From an uncultured Erysipelotrichaceae bacterium (GTDB lineage: Bacteria > Bacillota_I > Bacilli_A > RFN20 > CAG-826): a DNA stretch of 47,730 bases. Every line of letters begins with the position of its first letter. Within the stretch, counting starts at the first letter, position 1. A program made the position numbers and the translations under genes. Location: positions 1-47,730 of the forward strand of contig CADBUF010000065.1 of the NCBI GenBank assembly GCA_902797795.1, given 5' to 3'. The notes beneath the pieces are model-generated. The model made no database searches. It had not been told where the DNA came from and saw nothing but the letters and a program-made list of their open reading frames with translations. Of this stretch, positions 25,353-33,603 are shown one piece after another.

Positions 25353-26036
25353 TTATGGCAATTTCTCTACGAGAATATGGATGCGTTTATATAATAGAAG
25401 CGTTAATACAATAACCATCGCATCTTTTAAAGCGTTAAACGGTAATCCGACATAATAGAAGAACGGCCACGACAAGTTATCAATTTGAATACCAGCTTTA
25501 TTAACCATTCCAAGAATTGCGCTCTTAGGAAGATTCATTACCACCATATAGAAATCTAATATCGCAAAAGTAGTGATAAATGAAGCGGCAAAGATTTGAG
25601 AAACTGTGCCAACTGTTAATCCGATTAATGCTCCTTTAAAGTTACGATTTCTTTGATAAATCAAAGCAGCAGGAACAATATAGAATAAACTATAAACAAA
25701 ATCAGCAAGTTCACCTACACCCATCGTAGTAGTCATTGGTAATTTGATGATTGTTTTTATTAACAAGGCAAAAATCCCACTCATTGGGCCATAAGCAAAG
25801 CCGGCGATTAAAAGAGGAACTTCGTCTAAATGGATTTCTAAAAAAGATGGGAAAAATGGTAACTTGAATTTAAGGAAAGGAACCGTATATAAAATTGTAG
25901 AAATCGCAGCAAAAATCGCAGTTCTTGTCATGAATTTGACATTAACTCGTTTAAAACCCTTACAAGCAAAACTTACTAAAAGTAAGATAATTGCTAGAAA
26001 CGTCACAATGATGCGAAAAGTGTTATAATCTTTCAT
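25353..26036 (-). CDS. ribU: Riboflavin ECF transporter substrate-binding subunit RibU
   Basis: A 227-residue membrane protein with about six membrane segments, the S component of an energy-coupling-factor importer. The ECF S-component pattern is visible: LEIHLDEVPLLIAGFAYGP, then a Gly-rich MGVGELADF segment, and FNALKDAMVIVL near the end. Substrate assignment rests mainly on the FMN riboswitch directly upstream, which normally controls riboflavin synthesis or uptake. The shared EcfA/EcfA'/EcfT module is not in this window. The first codons follow the riboswitch terminator directly, with no Shine-Dalgarno sequence outside it. Confidence 0.92.
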   Translation of the reverse strand: MKDYNTFRIIVTFLAIILLLVSFACKGFKRVNVKFMTRTAIFAAISTILYTVPFLKFKLPFFPSFLEIHLDEVPLLIAGFAYGPMSGIFALLIKTIIKLPMTTTMGVGELADFVYSLFYIVPAALIYQRNRNFKGALIGLTVGTVSQIFAASFITTFAILDFYMVVMNLPKSAILGMVNKAGIQIDNLSWPFFYYVGLPFNALKDAMVIVLTLLLYKRIHILVEKLP

Positions 26037-26065
26037 AAAAAATAGCCCTCTACTTCAGGGGCTAC
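26037..26065 (-). terminator. Riboswitch-controlled attenuator terminator of ribU
   Basis: On the minus strand TAGCCC (26064-26059) pairs with GGGCTA (26048-26043) and is followed by six T residues that run straight into the ribU ATG. The loop region CCCTGAAGT (26060-26052) is exactly complementary to ACTTCAGGG (26189-26181) in the 5' side of the riboswitch, which gives an alternative antiterminator helix. Confidence 0.85.
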
Positions 26066-26084
26066 AAAATAGTAAATAATTACT

Positions 26085-26191
26085 ATACTTCTACCATCCA
26101 GACTTTACTGTCGCCACTTGAATTTCACAAGTTCATGCATATTGCTCGCGGGGTATACCGCCGGTCGCGTTAATTCGCTGCCCTGAAGTAT
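26085..26191 (-). ncRNA. FMN riboswitch (RFN element)
   Basis: On the minus strand the 107-base aptamer is closed by P1 (ATACTTC with GAAGTAT). It contains the conserved RFN blocks CAGGGCAG, GACCGGCGGTA, CCCGCGAG, GTGAAATTC, CGACAGTAAAGTCTGGATG and the closing AGAAGTAT. FMN binding should stabilise P1, release the terminator before ribU and stop uptake when flavin is plentiful. It starts 29 bases after the rsmG stop, so it also gates read-through from the suf-mnmG-rsmG operon. Confidence 0.97.
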
Positions 26192-26219
26192 TTATATTTT
26201 ATATATTTATCTTCATTCT

Positions 26220-26909
26220 TTAAAGAGGTTTATGAACTATCTCGCTATAAAGCCTTGGATACTTCTTATTTGTTGGTTTAATTTTCTTAATGAGAATGTT
26301 GTATCTTCTTTCTCGACTTTCTGGTAAAAGAAATTCATCAATATTCGTAACCATACAACCAAGTTCTTTAAAAGCACGGTTTGCTAATTTGATTTCATCT
26401 AATGCTTTTAAACCTTTCATCGCAATAAAATAACCACCAACTTTTACCAAAGGTAAAACAATTTCCAGCAAAACATTTAATGGAGCAACCGCTCGAGAAA
26501 TAGCAATATCAAATTCTTCAATATGTTTTACAGCGTATTCTTCAGCGCGACCAACTACACCTTCGACATTTTTGATATTATTAGATTTTACATATTTGTT
26601 AATATGATCAATTTTCTTTTTTGTTGAATCTAAAAGGGTGAATTGTCCTTTACTAGATAACGCTAAAGGTAAGCCAGGATAGCCAGCGCCAGTACCAATA
26701 TCAATAATTTTCTTATTATCAAAACCGATAAGTTTAAGAGGATACAAAGAATCTAAAATCATTAATTCTCTAAATCTCTCTTTGTCTGTAATCGCGGTTA
26801 AATTGAATTTTTCATTAGTTAGTAATGTATCGTTTAAAAGAGATTCTAAAGAATCTAAATTATTTAAACCAAGTTGAATAAGTTCTTGTTCTAACTTTTC
26901 TTTAGTCAT
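26220..26909 (-). CDS. rsmG: 16S rRNA (guanine527-N7)-methyltransferase RsmG
   Basis: A 229-residue SAM-dependent methyltransferase that modifies G527 of 16S rRNA. The SAM site reads IIDIGTGAGYPGLPLAL at about 65-81. Further RsmG motifs follow: LLDST with KKKIDHI, VVGRAEEY, ISRAVAPL (about 135-142) and GGYFIAMKG. Length is normal for the family. It overlaps the mnmG stop by eight bases, as is common for this gene pair, and lies last in the suf operon before the FMN riboswitch. Confidence 0.96.
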   Translation of the reverse strand: MTKEKLEQELIQLGLNNLDSLESLLNDTLLTNEKFNLTAITDKERFRELMILDSLYPLKLIGFDNKKIIDIGTGAGYPGLPLALSSKGQFTLLDSTKKKIDHINKYVKSNNIKNVEGVVGRAEEYAVKHIEEFDIAISRAVAPLNVLLEIVLPLVKVGGYFIAMKGLKALDEIKLANRAFKELGCMVTNIDEFLLPESRERRYNILIKKIKPTNKKYPRLYSEIVHKPL

Positions 26910-28776
26910 TATTTAGTGTCTTCTTTATATTCAATATTAACATAGAGATATCACTTGGATTAACTCCACTTATTCGAGAAGCTTGTCCAACAGTAAGTGG
27001 TCTAATCTTGTTCAATTTATCACGAGCTTCAAGTCTTACCCCATTCATATTTAAATAATCAATATCGTTAGGAATTTTGAGTTCTTCAAGTTTAATCGCA
27101 TTTTGTGCATCACGTTTTTGCTTAATGATATAGCCTTCATATTTTTCAATGATTTCAATTTCTTCAATTGTTTGATCATCTAATTCATATTTGTCGAGCT
27201 CAGGAATAAATTTTCTAATTTCATTAAATTTAACAAGTGGACGTTTAAGTAGCTCAGAAGCTAAAATACCACCTTTTAACTCATTAAACCCTAAAGAAAC
27301 CACGTATTTTTCAATTTCAGGACGTTTACCTAGATATGTAGATTCTAAGATTTTCGTTACTTCGTCAATGTTCTTTTTCTTATTAATAAAATAGTCATAA
27401 CGTTCTTGAGATATAAGACCGATATCATAACCAATATCTGTTAATCTTAAGTCAGCGTTATCGTGTCTTAGAAGTAAACGGAACTCCGCTCTTGAGGATA
27501 ATAAACGATAAGGTTCTTCAGTGCCTTTAGTCACTAAATCATCAATCATGACTCCAATATAAGATTGGTCACGACGCAAAACTAATGGATCCTTACCTTT
27601 TAATTTATTAGAAGCATTTATACCTGCTATTAAACCTAAAGCAGCAGCTTCTTCATATCCAGAAGTTCCACAAATTTGACCCGCGATAAATAAACCAGGC
27701 CACTTCTTTATTTCTAAAGAAAGTCCATATTCTTCAGTCCTAATCGCATCATATTCAATCGCATAAGCATATTTAAGGAATACAGCTTTTTCAAAGCCTG
27801 GAAGAGATCTCACCATTAATTCTTGAACTTCTTCGCTCATAGAGGTTGAGAAACCTTGTAAATAGATAGAGTCAGTATATCTACTTTCAGGTTCTAAGAA
27901 CAATTGATGCCTTTCCTTATCTTTGAAAGTCATAATTTTGCTTTCAATAGAAGGACAATAACGAGGACCAACACCAACAATATTCCCAGAATATAAAGCT
28001 GTTTCGTCTAAATGTTCACGAATAATATCATGGGTAGTCTTATTAGTGTAAATTAAATGGCAAAGTTCTTGCTCTTCAAAAGGAATAAATTCCTTAGTCA
28101 TATAGGAAAAAGCTAATTTACCAGGAGTGCCAGGTTCAATTTTTGCTTTTGAAAAATCAATAGAATCTTTTTTAATACGGGGTGGAGTACCAGTTTTAAG
28201 TCTATAAGTCTCTACACCCATCTTTCTTAAACATTCTGATAAACCAATTGATGGTTTTTCTCCATCAGGACCAGCGCTTGTTTTGTTGTGCCCGCAGAAA
28301 ATATAACTATCCATATAAGTACCAGTCGATAAAATAACCGCATCACTAGTAATTCTTTCGCCACCTTTTAAAACAACGCCAGTGACTTTTTTATCATCAT
28401 GAAGTAATTCAATAACTTCACCCTCTTTCAAAGAAAGATTAGCGGTATTCTTTGCTAATTCTTGTAAATAAGAAGGATATTCTAATTTATCTTGTTGCGC
28501 TCTTAAACATTGAACACCAGGACCTTTTCCGGTATTGAGCATCTTCATTTGTAAATAGTGATGATCAGCGGCAATACCCATCATTCCACCTAATGCATCT
28601 ATTTCACGAACAACAATGCCTTTAGCACTTCCTCCGATTGAAGGATTACATGGCATATTGCCCATCATCTTTAAATTTAAAGATATAAGAAGGGTTTTCA
28701 TGCCTAAATGAGCCGCACTAAAAGCAGCTTCTAAGCCAGCATGTCCACCACCAACGACGATAATTTGGTAATCCAT
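26902..28776 (-). CDS. mnmG: tRNA uridine-5-carboxymethylaminomethyl modification enzyme MnmG
   Basis: FAD-dependent subunit (GidA) that, with MnmE, modifies the wobble uridine 34 of several tRNAs. The 624-residue length is normal. The FAD-binding GGGHAG is at 9-14; PSIGGSAKG, GTGKGPGVQCLRAQ and the NADH-site GTYM segment are present, as is the CGTSGYEEAAALGL helix. The C-terminal MnmE/tRNA domain ends in RISGVNPSDISMLI. It starts one base after the sufB stop, so it is part of the same transcript as the Fe-S genes. mnmE is not in this window. Confidence 0.97.
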   Translation of the reverse strand: MDYQIIVVGGGHAGLEAAFSAAHLGMKTLLISLNLKMMGNMPCNPSIGGSAKGIVVREIDALGGMMGIAADHHYLQMKMLNTGKGPGVQCLRAQQDKLEYPSYLQELAKNTANLSLKEGEVIELLHDDKKVTGVVLKGGERITSDAVILSTGTYMDSYIFCGHNKTSAGPDGEKPSIGLSECLRKMGVETYRLKTGTPPRIKKDSIDFSKAKIEPGTPGKLAFSYMTKEFIPFEEQELCHLIYTNKTTHDIIREHLDETALYSGNIVGVGPRYCPSIESKIMTFKDKERHQLFLEPESRYTDSIYLQGFSTSMSEEVQELMVRSLPGFEKAVFLKYAYAIEYDAIRTEEYGLSLEIKKWPGLFIAGQICGTSGYEEAAALGLIAGINASNKLKGKDPLVLRRDQSYIGVMIDDLVTKGTEEPYRLLSSRAEFRLLLRHDNADLRLTDIGYDIGLISQERYDYFINKKKNIDEVTKILESTYLGKRPEIEKYVVSLGFNELKGGILASELLKRPLVKFNEIRKFIPELDKYELDDQTIEEIEIIEKYEGYIIKQKRDAQNAIKLEELKIPNDIDYLNMNGVRLEARDKLNKIRPLTVGQASRISGVNPSDISMLILNIKKTLNND

Positions 28777-28777
28777 A

Positions 28778-30175
28778 TTATCCTACACTACCTTCCATAT
28801 CCATCTTGATCAATTGGTTCAATTCAACCGCATATTCCATAGGTAATTCCCTAGAAAATGGTTCAATAAAGCCCATAATAATCATCTGAGTAGCGTCTTT
28901 TTCAGATATTCCTCTACTCATCAAGTAAAAGAGTTGATCTTCATTAATTTTTGAAACAGTTGCTTCGTGTTCTATATAACTTGTATTATTTCTTACTTCG
29001 TTATTTGGAATCGTGTCACTTTTTGATAAGTGATCAAGAATTAAAGTGTCACATTCGACGTGACTACGACAGTTTTTTGCATTCTCTTTATGACGTACAG
29101 TTCCTCGATAATTAGCGACACCTCCATTTTTCACAATCGACTTTGAAATAATGGTACTTGTGGTATCATCAGCTTCATGAATCATTCGTGCTCCAGCGTC
29201 TTGATATTGGCCTTTACCAGCAACAGCTATGGAGATACAAGTCCCCTTAGCACCGCGTCCTTTTAAAATGCACGCTGGATACTTCATATTGAGTTGACTT
29301 CCAACGTTTCCATCAATCCACTCCATTTGTGCATTTTCAAAACAAACTGCCCGTTTTGTCACTAAATTTACAATATTTGTGCTCCAATTTTGAACAGTAG
29401 AGTATCGACATTTTGCGTCCTTTAAAACAATGATTTCTACTACTGCTGCGTGCAAAGATTCCTTTGAATAAGTAGGCGCTGTACAACCTTCAACATAATG
29501 GACATCAGCACCCTCATCAACAATAATTAAAGTACGTTCAAATTGACCACTTTTCTCATTATTGATTCTAAAATAAGATTGAAGTGGTTTATCTAAATGA
29601 ACACCTTTAGGAACATAGATAAATGAGCCTCCAGACCACACTGCTCCATTTAAAGCAGAGAATTTGTTATCTGCAACTGGTATAACAGTAGAAAAATATT
29701 TTTTAAATAGATCAGGATATAACTTCAAGGCCATATCAGTGGATAAAAATATCACACCTTTTTCTTCGATCTCTTTAAGCATGTTGTGATAGACAACTTC
29801 GCTCTCATATTGAGTAGAAACTCCACTTAAATATTTCTGTTCGGCTTCAGGAATACCAAGTTTAGTAAAGGTGTTTTTAATAGTCTCAGGAACTTCATCC
29901 CAATTTTTAACCTCTTTTTCGCTAGGTCTAGTGAAATAAGTATAAGAATCAAAATCTAAAAAAGATAAATCTGGTCCATATTTTGGTAAAGGCATCGCTT
30001 TGAAACTTTTTAAAGCCTTAAGACGGAATTCAAGCATCCATTCTGGTTCATTTTTGTATTTTGAAATCTGACGAATCGTTTCTTCGGTTAAACCTTTTTC
30101 GGTTTTTAATATTGAAACATCTTCATCTTTGAAACCAAATTTGTAATCTTCTTGGAATTTGATCTTTTCAGACAT
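28778..30175 (-). CDS. sufB: Fe-S cluster assembly scaffold SufB
   Basis: A 465-residue core subunit of the SufBCD scaffold, normal in length. Typical SufB blocks are present: YKYGF-like start (YKFGFKDE), [33 protein letters not shown] with [34 protein letters not shown] and [24 protein letters not shown]. The Cys in EGCTAP and the conserved C-terminal ELNQLI are retained. It lies between sufU and mnmG, one base from each neighbour. Confidence 0.97.
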   Translation of the reverse strand: MSEKIKFQEDYKFGFKDEDVSILKTEKGLTEETIRQISKYKNEPEWMLEFRLKALKSFKAMPLPKYGPDLSFLDFDSYTYFTRPSEKEVKNWDEVPETIKNTFTKLGIPEAEQKYLSGVSTQYESEVVYHNMLKEIEEKGVIFLSTDMALKLYPDLFKKYFSTVIPVADNKFSALNGAVWSGGSFIYVPKGVHLDKPLQSYFRINNEKSGQFERTLIIVDEGADVHYVEGCTAPTYSKESLHAAVVEIIVLKDAKCRYSTVQNWSTNIVNLVTKRAVCFENAQMEWIDGNVGSQLNMKYPACILKGRGAKGTCISIAVAGKGQYQDAGARMIHEADDTTSTIISKSIVKNGGVANYRGTVRHKENAKNCRSHVECDTLILDHLSKSDTIPNNEVRNNTSYIEHEATVSKINEDQLFYLMSRGISEKDATQMIIMGFIEPFSRELPMEYAVELNQLIKMDMEGSVG

Positions 30176-30176
30176 A

Positions 30177-30611
30177 TTATTTTTTACCTTTTAAAATATT
30201 TTCAGCAGCGTTCCATCCAATAGTAGCGCATCTAATTCTCGCTGCTTGTTTACTTGTATTTATAAACACAATTGCCTCATCAAGAACCTCATCATCAAAT
30301 GGTTCTTCGTGCATCATGTGATTATATTGTTCAATCATATATAAAGCTTTTTCTTTGCTTTTCCCCTTAATTAAGTCGCACATAATATCAGTGCTTGATA
30401 AAGAAATAGTACATGCAATACCATCAAAACATGCATCTACTACTAGATTATTTTCAATCTTGAGATAAATATTTAAATCATCAATGCAGTTATCAGAATG
30501 CATATGGATGGATTCATAATCATTACTAGATGGAGTTCTTTTATTAGAAGGATTAGATGAATGATCCATAATAATTGAACGCATCATTTCATTAGTTAAA
30601 GAAATAGGCAT
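30177..30611 (-). CDS. sufU: Fe-S assembly sulfur-transfer protein SufU
   Basis: A 144-residue zinc-dependent sulfurtransferase that takes persulfide sulfur from SufS. The three family cysteines are at 42 (DNCID, with Asp44), 67 (GIACTIS) and 128 (RIRCATIGW). The start overlaps the sufS end by 20 bases and has GGAGGAG about ten bases upstream. The usual NP-CGD motif is changed to DNCIDD, a mild divergence with the metal ligands kept. Confidence 0.95.
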   Translation of the reverse strand: MPISLTNEMMRSIIMDHSSNPSNKRTPSSNDYESIHMHSDNCIDDLNIYLKIENNLVVDACFDGIACTISLSSTDIMCDLIKGKSKEKALYMIEQYNHMMHEEPFDDEVLDEAIVFINTSKQAARIRCATIGWNAAENILKGKK

Positions 30612-31827
30612 CTAAAATATCTCCTCCATTAATTAAGTTTTCGCAAAAGACATCAATATCTTCTTTTGATGTATATAGATATGTCGACATTCTAACAGTC
30701 GCAGGTTCTCCAATGACTTCATCAATCATCTTCGCGCAATGTTGCCCACTACGAACCGCTATTCCTTTAGAGTTAAGCAAAGTCGCTTCGTCTTGAGCAA
30801 ATACATCTTTAATATTAAATGAAAGTATTCCATTACGAGCATCTTTATTATAAATAAGGATATTGTCATGTCCTTCTAATTTAGAGATAGCGTAATCAAA
30901 TAGTTCTTGGTCATGTTTATGGATATTATCAAGGCCAATATTCTCTAAATATTCAATAGCAGCTTTAAAGCCCATAATACCAGAAAGATTTAATGTACCA
31001 GCTTCAAATTTACTAGGAGCGTCTAAAGGAATAACTTCACCACTGCTTTTAAAAGTAACATTCATCCCTCCTCCAGTATGGAATGTATCCATCTTTTGAA
31101 GTAAGTCATATTTACCAATTAAACAGCCAATTCCAGTAGGACCGCACATTTTATGAGCGGAGAAAGTTAAGAAATCAGCATCTAGTTCTTTAAAATTAGT
31201 CTTCATATGCGGCACAGATTGCGCTCCATCAAGTACTAATATCGCATTGTTTTGATGGCAAACATCCGCAATTTCTTTCGCCGGTATCTCATAACCTAAA
31301 ACATTACCAACATGAGCCAAAGAAACAATTTTAATATTTTTATCTTTATTAAAAGCTCTTTTCACTCCCTCAAGAGTAATTCTTCCTTTTTCTAAAGATA
31401 CATAAATAACTTCAGCTCCAGTTAATTCACAAATACGGAACCAAGGTAAAACATTAGAAGCATGTTCTTCAATCGAAAGAAGAATCTTGTCACCTTTATG
31501 AAGAAATTTCAAAGCATAACCATAAGCAACTAAATTAAGCGCTTCTGTATCTCCGCTTGTAAACACAACTTCGTTGACATCTGAATTTATAAATTTAGCA
31601 ATAGCCTTTCTAGTGGCTAAAACTTCCATATCCATGTTGTAACATAAATCGTAATCACCACGATGGCTATTCGCATTCATTTCTAAATAATATTTATTCA
31701 TCGCTTCAATAACTGAACGAGGTTTAAAAGTGGTTGAAGCATTGTCTAAATAGACAAGGGGTTTACCTTGCATTGTTTTATTATCTAACATTGGAAAGTC
31801 TTTACGAATCTTCTTAACGTCCAACAT
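30592..31827 (-). CDS. sufS: Cysteine desulfurase SufS
   Basis: A PLP-dependent enzyme of 411 residues that converts cysteine to alanine and protein-bound persulfide. PLP Lys226 is in FSAHKMCGPTG; DGAQSVPH holds the PLP Asp; active Cys364 is in RSGQHCAKM. I chose ATG at 31827 over an upstream in-frame TTG because GAAGGAAG ends about eight bases before it and the sufD stop lies one base upstream. The extra TTG codons overlap that ribosome site. Sulfur goes to SufU, whose gene follows with a 20-base overlap. Confidence 0.96.
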   Translation of the reverse strand: MLDVKKIRKDFPMLDNKTMQGKPLVYLDNASTTFKPRSVIEAMNKYYLEMNANSHRGDYDLCYNMDMEVLATRKAIAKFINSDVNEVVFTSGDTEALNLVAYGYALKFLHKGDKILLSIEEHASNVLPWFRICELTGAEVIYVSLEKGRITLEGVKRAFNKDKNIKIVSLAHVGNVLGYEIPAKEIADVCHQNNAILVLDGAQSVPHMKTNFKELDADFLTFSAHKMCGPTGIGCLIGKYDLLQKMDTFHTGGGMNVTFKSSGEVIPLDAPSKFEAGTLNLSGIMGFKAAIEYLENIGLDNIHKHDQELFDYAISKLEGHDNILIYNKDARNGILSFNIKDVFAQDEATLLNSKGIAVRSGQHCAKMIDEVIGEPATVRMSTYLYTSKEDIDVFCENLINGGDILDAYFFN

Positions 31828-31828
31828 T

Positions 31829-32596
31829 TTATAATCTTCCTTCAATTAATTGATTGATATCATTGGCCACATTTCCGTCAAAACCTTTTAAAATTGGTTT
31901 TAAATAGCCCAAGGTAATAAGCATTTTAGCTTCTTCTTTAGATAAGCCTCTGGAGGTTAAATAGAAAATGTGATCATCGCTCACTTTTCCAACTACTGCA
32001 GCGTGGCTAGCTTCAATATCATTTTCATCGATTTTTAGTATAGGTTTAGCAATCGCTTTGCAGTCATTATCAAAAACGACAATCTTAGCGTTTTGATGAC
32101 TACTAGATTCATGGCAACCTTTAATAATATGAGAGATACCACTAAAGATTAATTTGCTATTATCTTTGCACACTCCATAGTTATCAATTTTGCCGTTTGT
32201 ATGACTATGATTATGATAAATAGAAACGTTAATTTCTTTATCGTCTTTATTAGTGGAAAGGGAGGCTAAATGCCATTCCGCGCTTGCGTTATTTTTATTA
32301 AGATTTATAACGGCGTCTAAGTGGTGTTTTTCGACGGAAAAATCTGCAAAATGTACAATAATTTTGGAATTTTCACCAATATTTGCTGTTATTTTTAAAG
32401 AATTTATGCTCTTTTTAGCAAAGAGTGAGAGATGTAAAATTGAGTAATCGCTAACATCAAAAATAAGCTCATCAAGCGATTCAAATTCATCAACAAATAA
32501 GTTCACTTCCTTGTTAGAATCAATAACAAAATTAAGTGAAGTATTTTCACCGTTAGCTTTATAGTTTAAGTTGTTATTAATTCTCACTAGTTCCAT
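31829..32596 (-). CDS. sufD: Fe-S assembly protein SufD, short form
   Basis: Scaffold partner of SufB and SufC. Only 255 residues, against about 420 in most bacteria: the N-terminal helical domain is largely missing and the beta-helix core plus C-terminal SufC-docking segment remain. Recognisable parts are SSSHQNAKIVV, IEASHAAVVGKVSDDHIFYLTSRGLSKEEA (given here in pieces: IEASHAAVVG, then HIFYLTSRGL) and the final NDINQLI. The order sufC-D-S-U-B and close spacing support the assignment. Short SufD forms could be normal in this lineage. Confidence 0.9.
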   Translation of the reverse strand: MELVRINNNLNYKANGENTSLNFVIDSNKEVNLFVDEFESLDELIFDVSDYSILHLSLFAKKSINSLKITANIGENSKIIVHFADFSVEKHHLDAVINLNKNNASAEWHLASLSTNKDDKEINVSIYHNHSHTNGKIDNYGVCKDNSKLIFSGISHIIKGCHESSSHQNAKIVVFDNDCKAIAKPILKIDENDIEASHAAVVGKVSDDHIFYLTSRGLSKEEAKMLITLGYLKPILKGFDGNVANDINQLIEGRL

Positions 32597-32597
32597 C

Positions 32598-33419
32598 TTA
32601 ATTTTTAATTACTTCTTTAACAGCGCAAGTACCAATAGAGACTTCGTTCATTTGAGCGTTTTCTTTTTCAATAGATATACCTAATTCAGTCTTAATAAAT
32701 TCATATCCGTTTTGATCGATGCGTTTAATAAGACTCGGATCACCATCTAAAACGATACGACCATTAATCATAACTAACGCTCTTGTAGGTTTAATTAGGT
32801 CAAATAATCTTGCGTAATGGGAAATAACCAAAAATCCCATTCCTTGGTCTTCTTCTTTATTAATCACATCAGCGACTACTTGAATCGCATCAACATCTAA
32901 ACCAGAGTCAATTTCATCAAGCATTGCTATTTTTGGATTAAGTAAAAGAAGTTGTAAAATTTCATTTCTTTTCTTTTCACCACCCGAAAAACCTTCATTC
33001 AAGCTTCTTGTCGCTAAATCAAAAGGCATTTTTAATTCTTTAGTGGCACCATCAAGCATCTTATAAAATTTGTAGGTAGAAATCTTTTCTTCATTTGTCG
33101 CGTTAACTGCGGCTCTAAGGAAATCACTATTAATTACTCCAGGAACTTCACAAGGATTTTGTAAGGCTAAAAATAAACCTGCTCTTGCTCTTTCGTCTGT
33201 AGTCATATTTGTGATATCTAAATCATCAAGAAATAGTGAACCGCTCGTTATCTTATAACGAGGATGTCCCATAATAACATTTAGTAATGTTGATTTGCCG
33301 TGTCCATTAGGTCCAAGTAAAGCAACAGTTTCACCTTCAGAAATATTACAGGTGACCCCTTTTAGAATCTCTTTGCCTTCGACTTCAACATGCAAATCTT
33401 TAATTTTTAAAGTTGCCAT
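32598..33419 (-). CDS. sufC: Fe-S assembly ATPase SufC
   Basis: An ABC-type ATPase, 273 residues, that drives shape changes of the SufBCD scaffold. Walker A GPNGHGKST is at about 36-44, Q-loop LALQNPCEVPG, signature FSGGEKKR and Walker B AMLDEIDSGLD, with His in VISHYARL. It ends in a roughly 20-residue extra tail after GYEFIKTELG with one Cys. First gene of the operon, with a GAGGT ribosome site and promoter just upstream. Confidence 0.97.
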   Translation of the reverse strand: MATLKIKDLHVEVEGKEILKGVTCNISEGETVALLGPNGHGKSTLLNVIMGHPRYKITSGSLFLDDLDITNMTTDERARAGLFLALQNPCEVPGVINSDFLRAAVNATNEEKISTYKFYKMLDGATKELKMPFDLATRSLNEGFSGGEKKRNEILQLLLLNPKIAMLDEIDSGLDVDAIQVVADVINKEEDQGMGFLVISHYARLFDLIKPTRALVMINGRIVLDGDPSLIKRIDQNGYEFIKTELGISIEKENAQMNEVSIGTCAVKEVIKN

Positions 33420-33441
33420 ATTTCTACCTCAACGCCGTAAT

Positions 33442-33471
33442 ATTTTAATGCCACGAGTAAGTTAATTTCAA
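33442..33471 (-). promoter_or_regulatory. Promoter of the suf-mnmG-rsmG operon
   Basis: On the minus strand TTGAAA (33471-33466) is followed after 18 bases by TAAAAT (33447-33442). It sits about 25 bases before the sufC start, giving a short leader. No clear Fur- or Rrf2-like palindrome is visible. Confidence 0.5.
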
Positions 33472-33537
33472 ACGATATGATAATTAATTTTGCCTCGCAT
33501 ACGAGCCCATAGACGTATGAAATAATTAAAATTATTA

Positions 33538-33566
33538 TTGCACGCGTATTTTTATATGAGTAAAAT
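33538..33566 (+). promoter_or_regulatory. Promoter of the PrsA-like lipoprotein pair
   Basis: TTGCAC (33538-33543) and TAAAAT (33561-33566) are exactly 17 bases apart, about 38 bases before the ATG at 33604. This placement supports the ATG over an upstream in-frame TTG, which overlaps the -35 box. Confidence 0.65.
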
Positions 33567-33603
33567 ATACACGCTATGTATTTTAGAAAAGGAGAAAAAC
33601 AAG

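Noticed and set aside
26220..28776. Replication origin near mnmG and rsmG
   Set aside because: This gene pair often lies near oriC, but here it is inside the suf operon and no DnaA-box cluster, dnaA, dnaN or parAB is visible.
31828..31845. Upstream TTG start for sufS
   Set aside because: These codons overlap the ribosome site GAAGGAAG; the ATG at 31827 matches family N-termini and lies right after the sufD stop.
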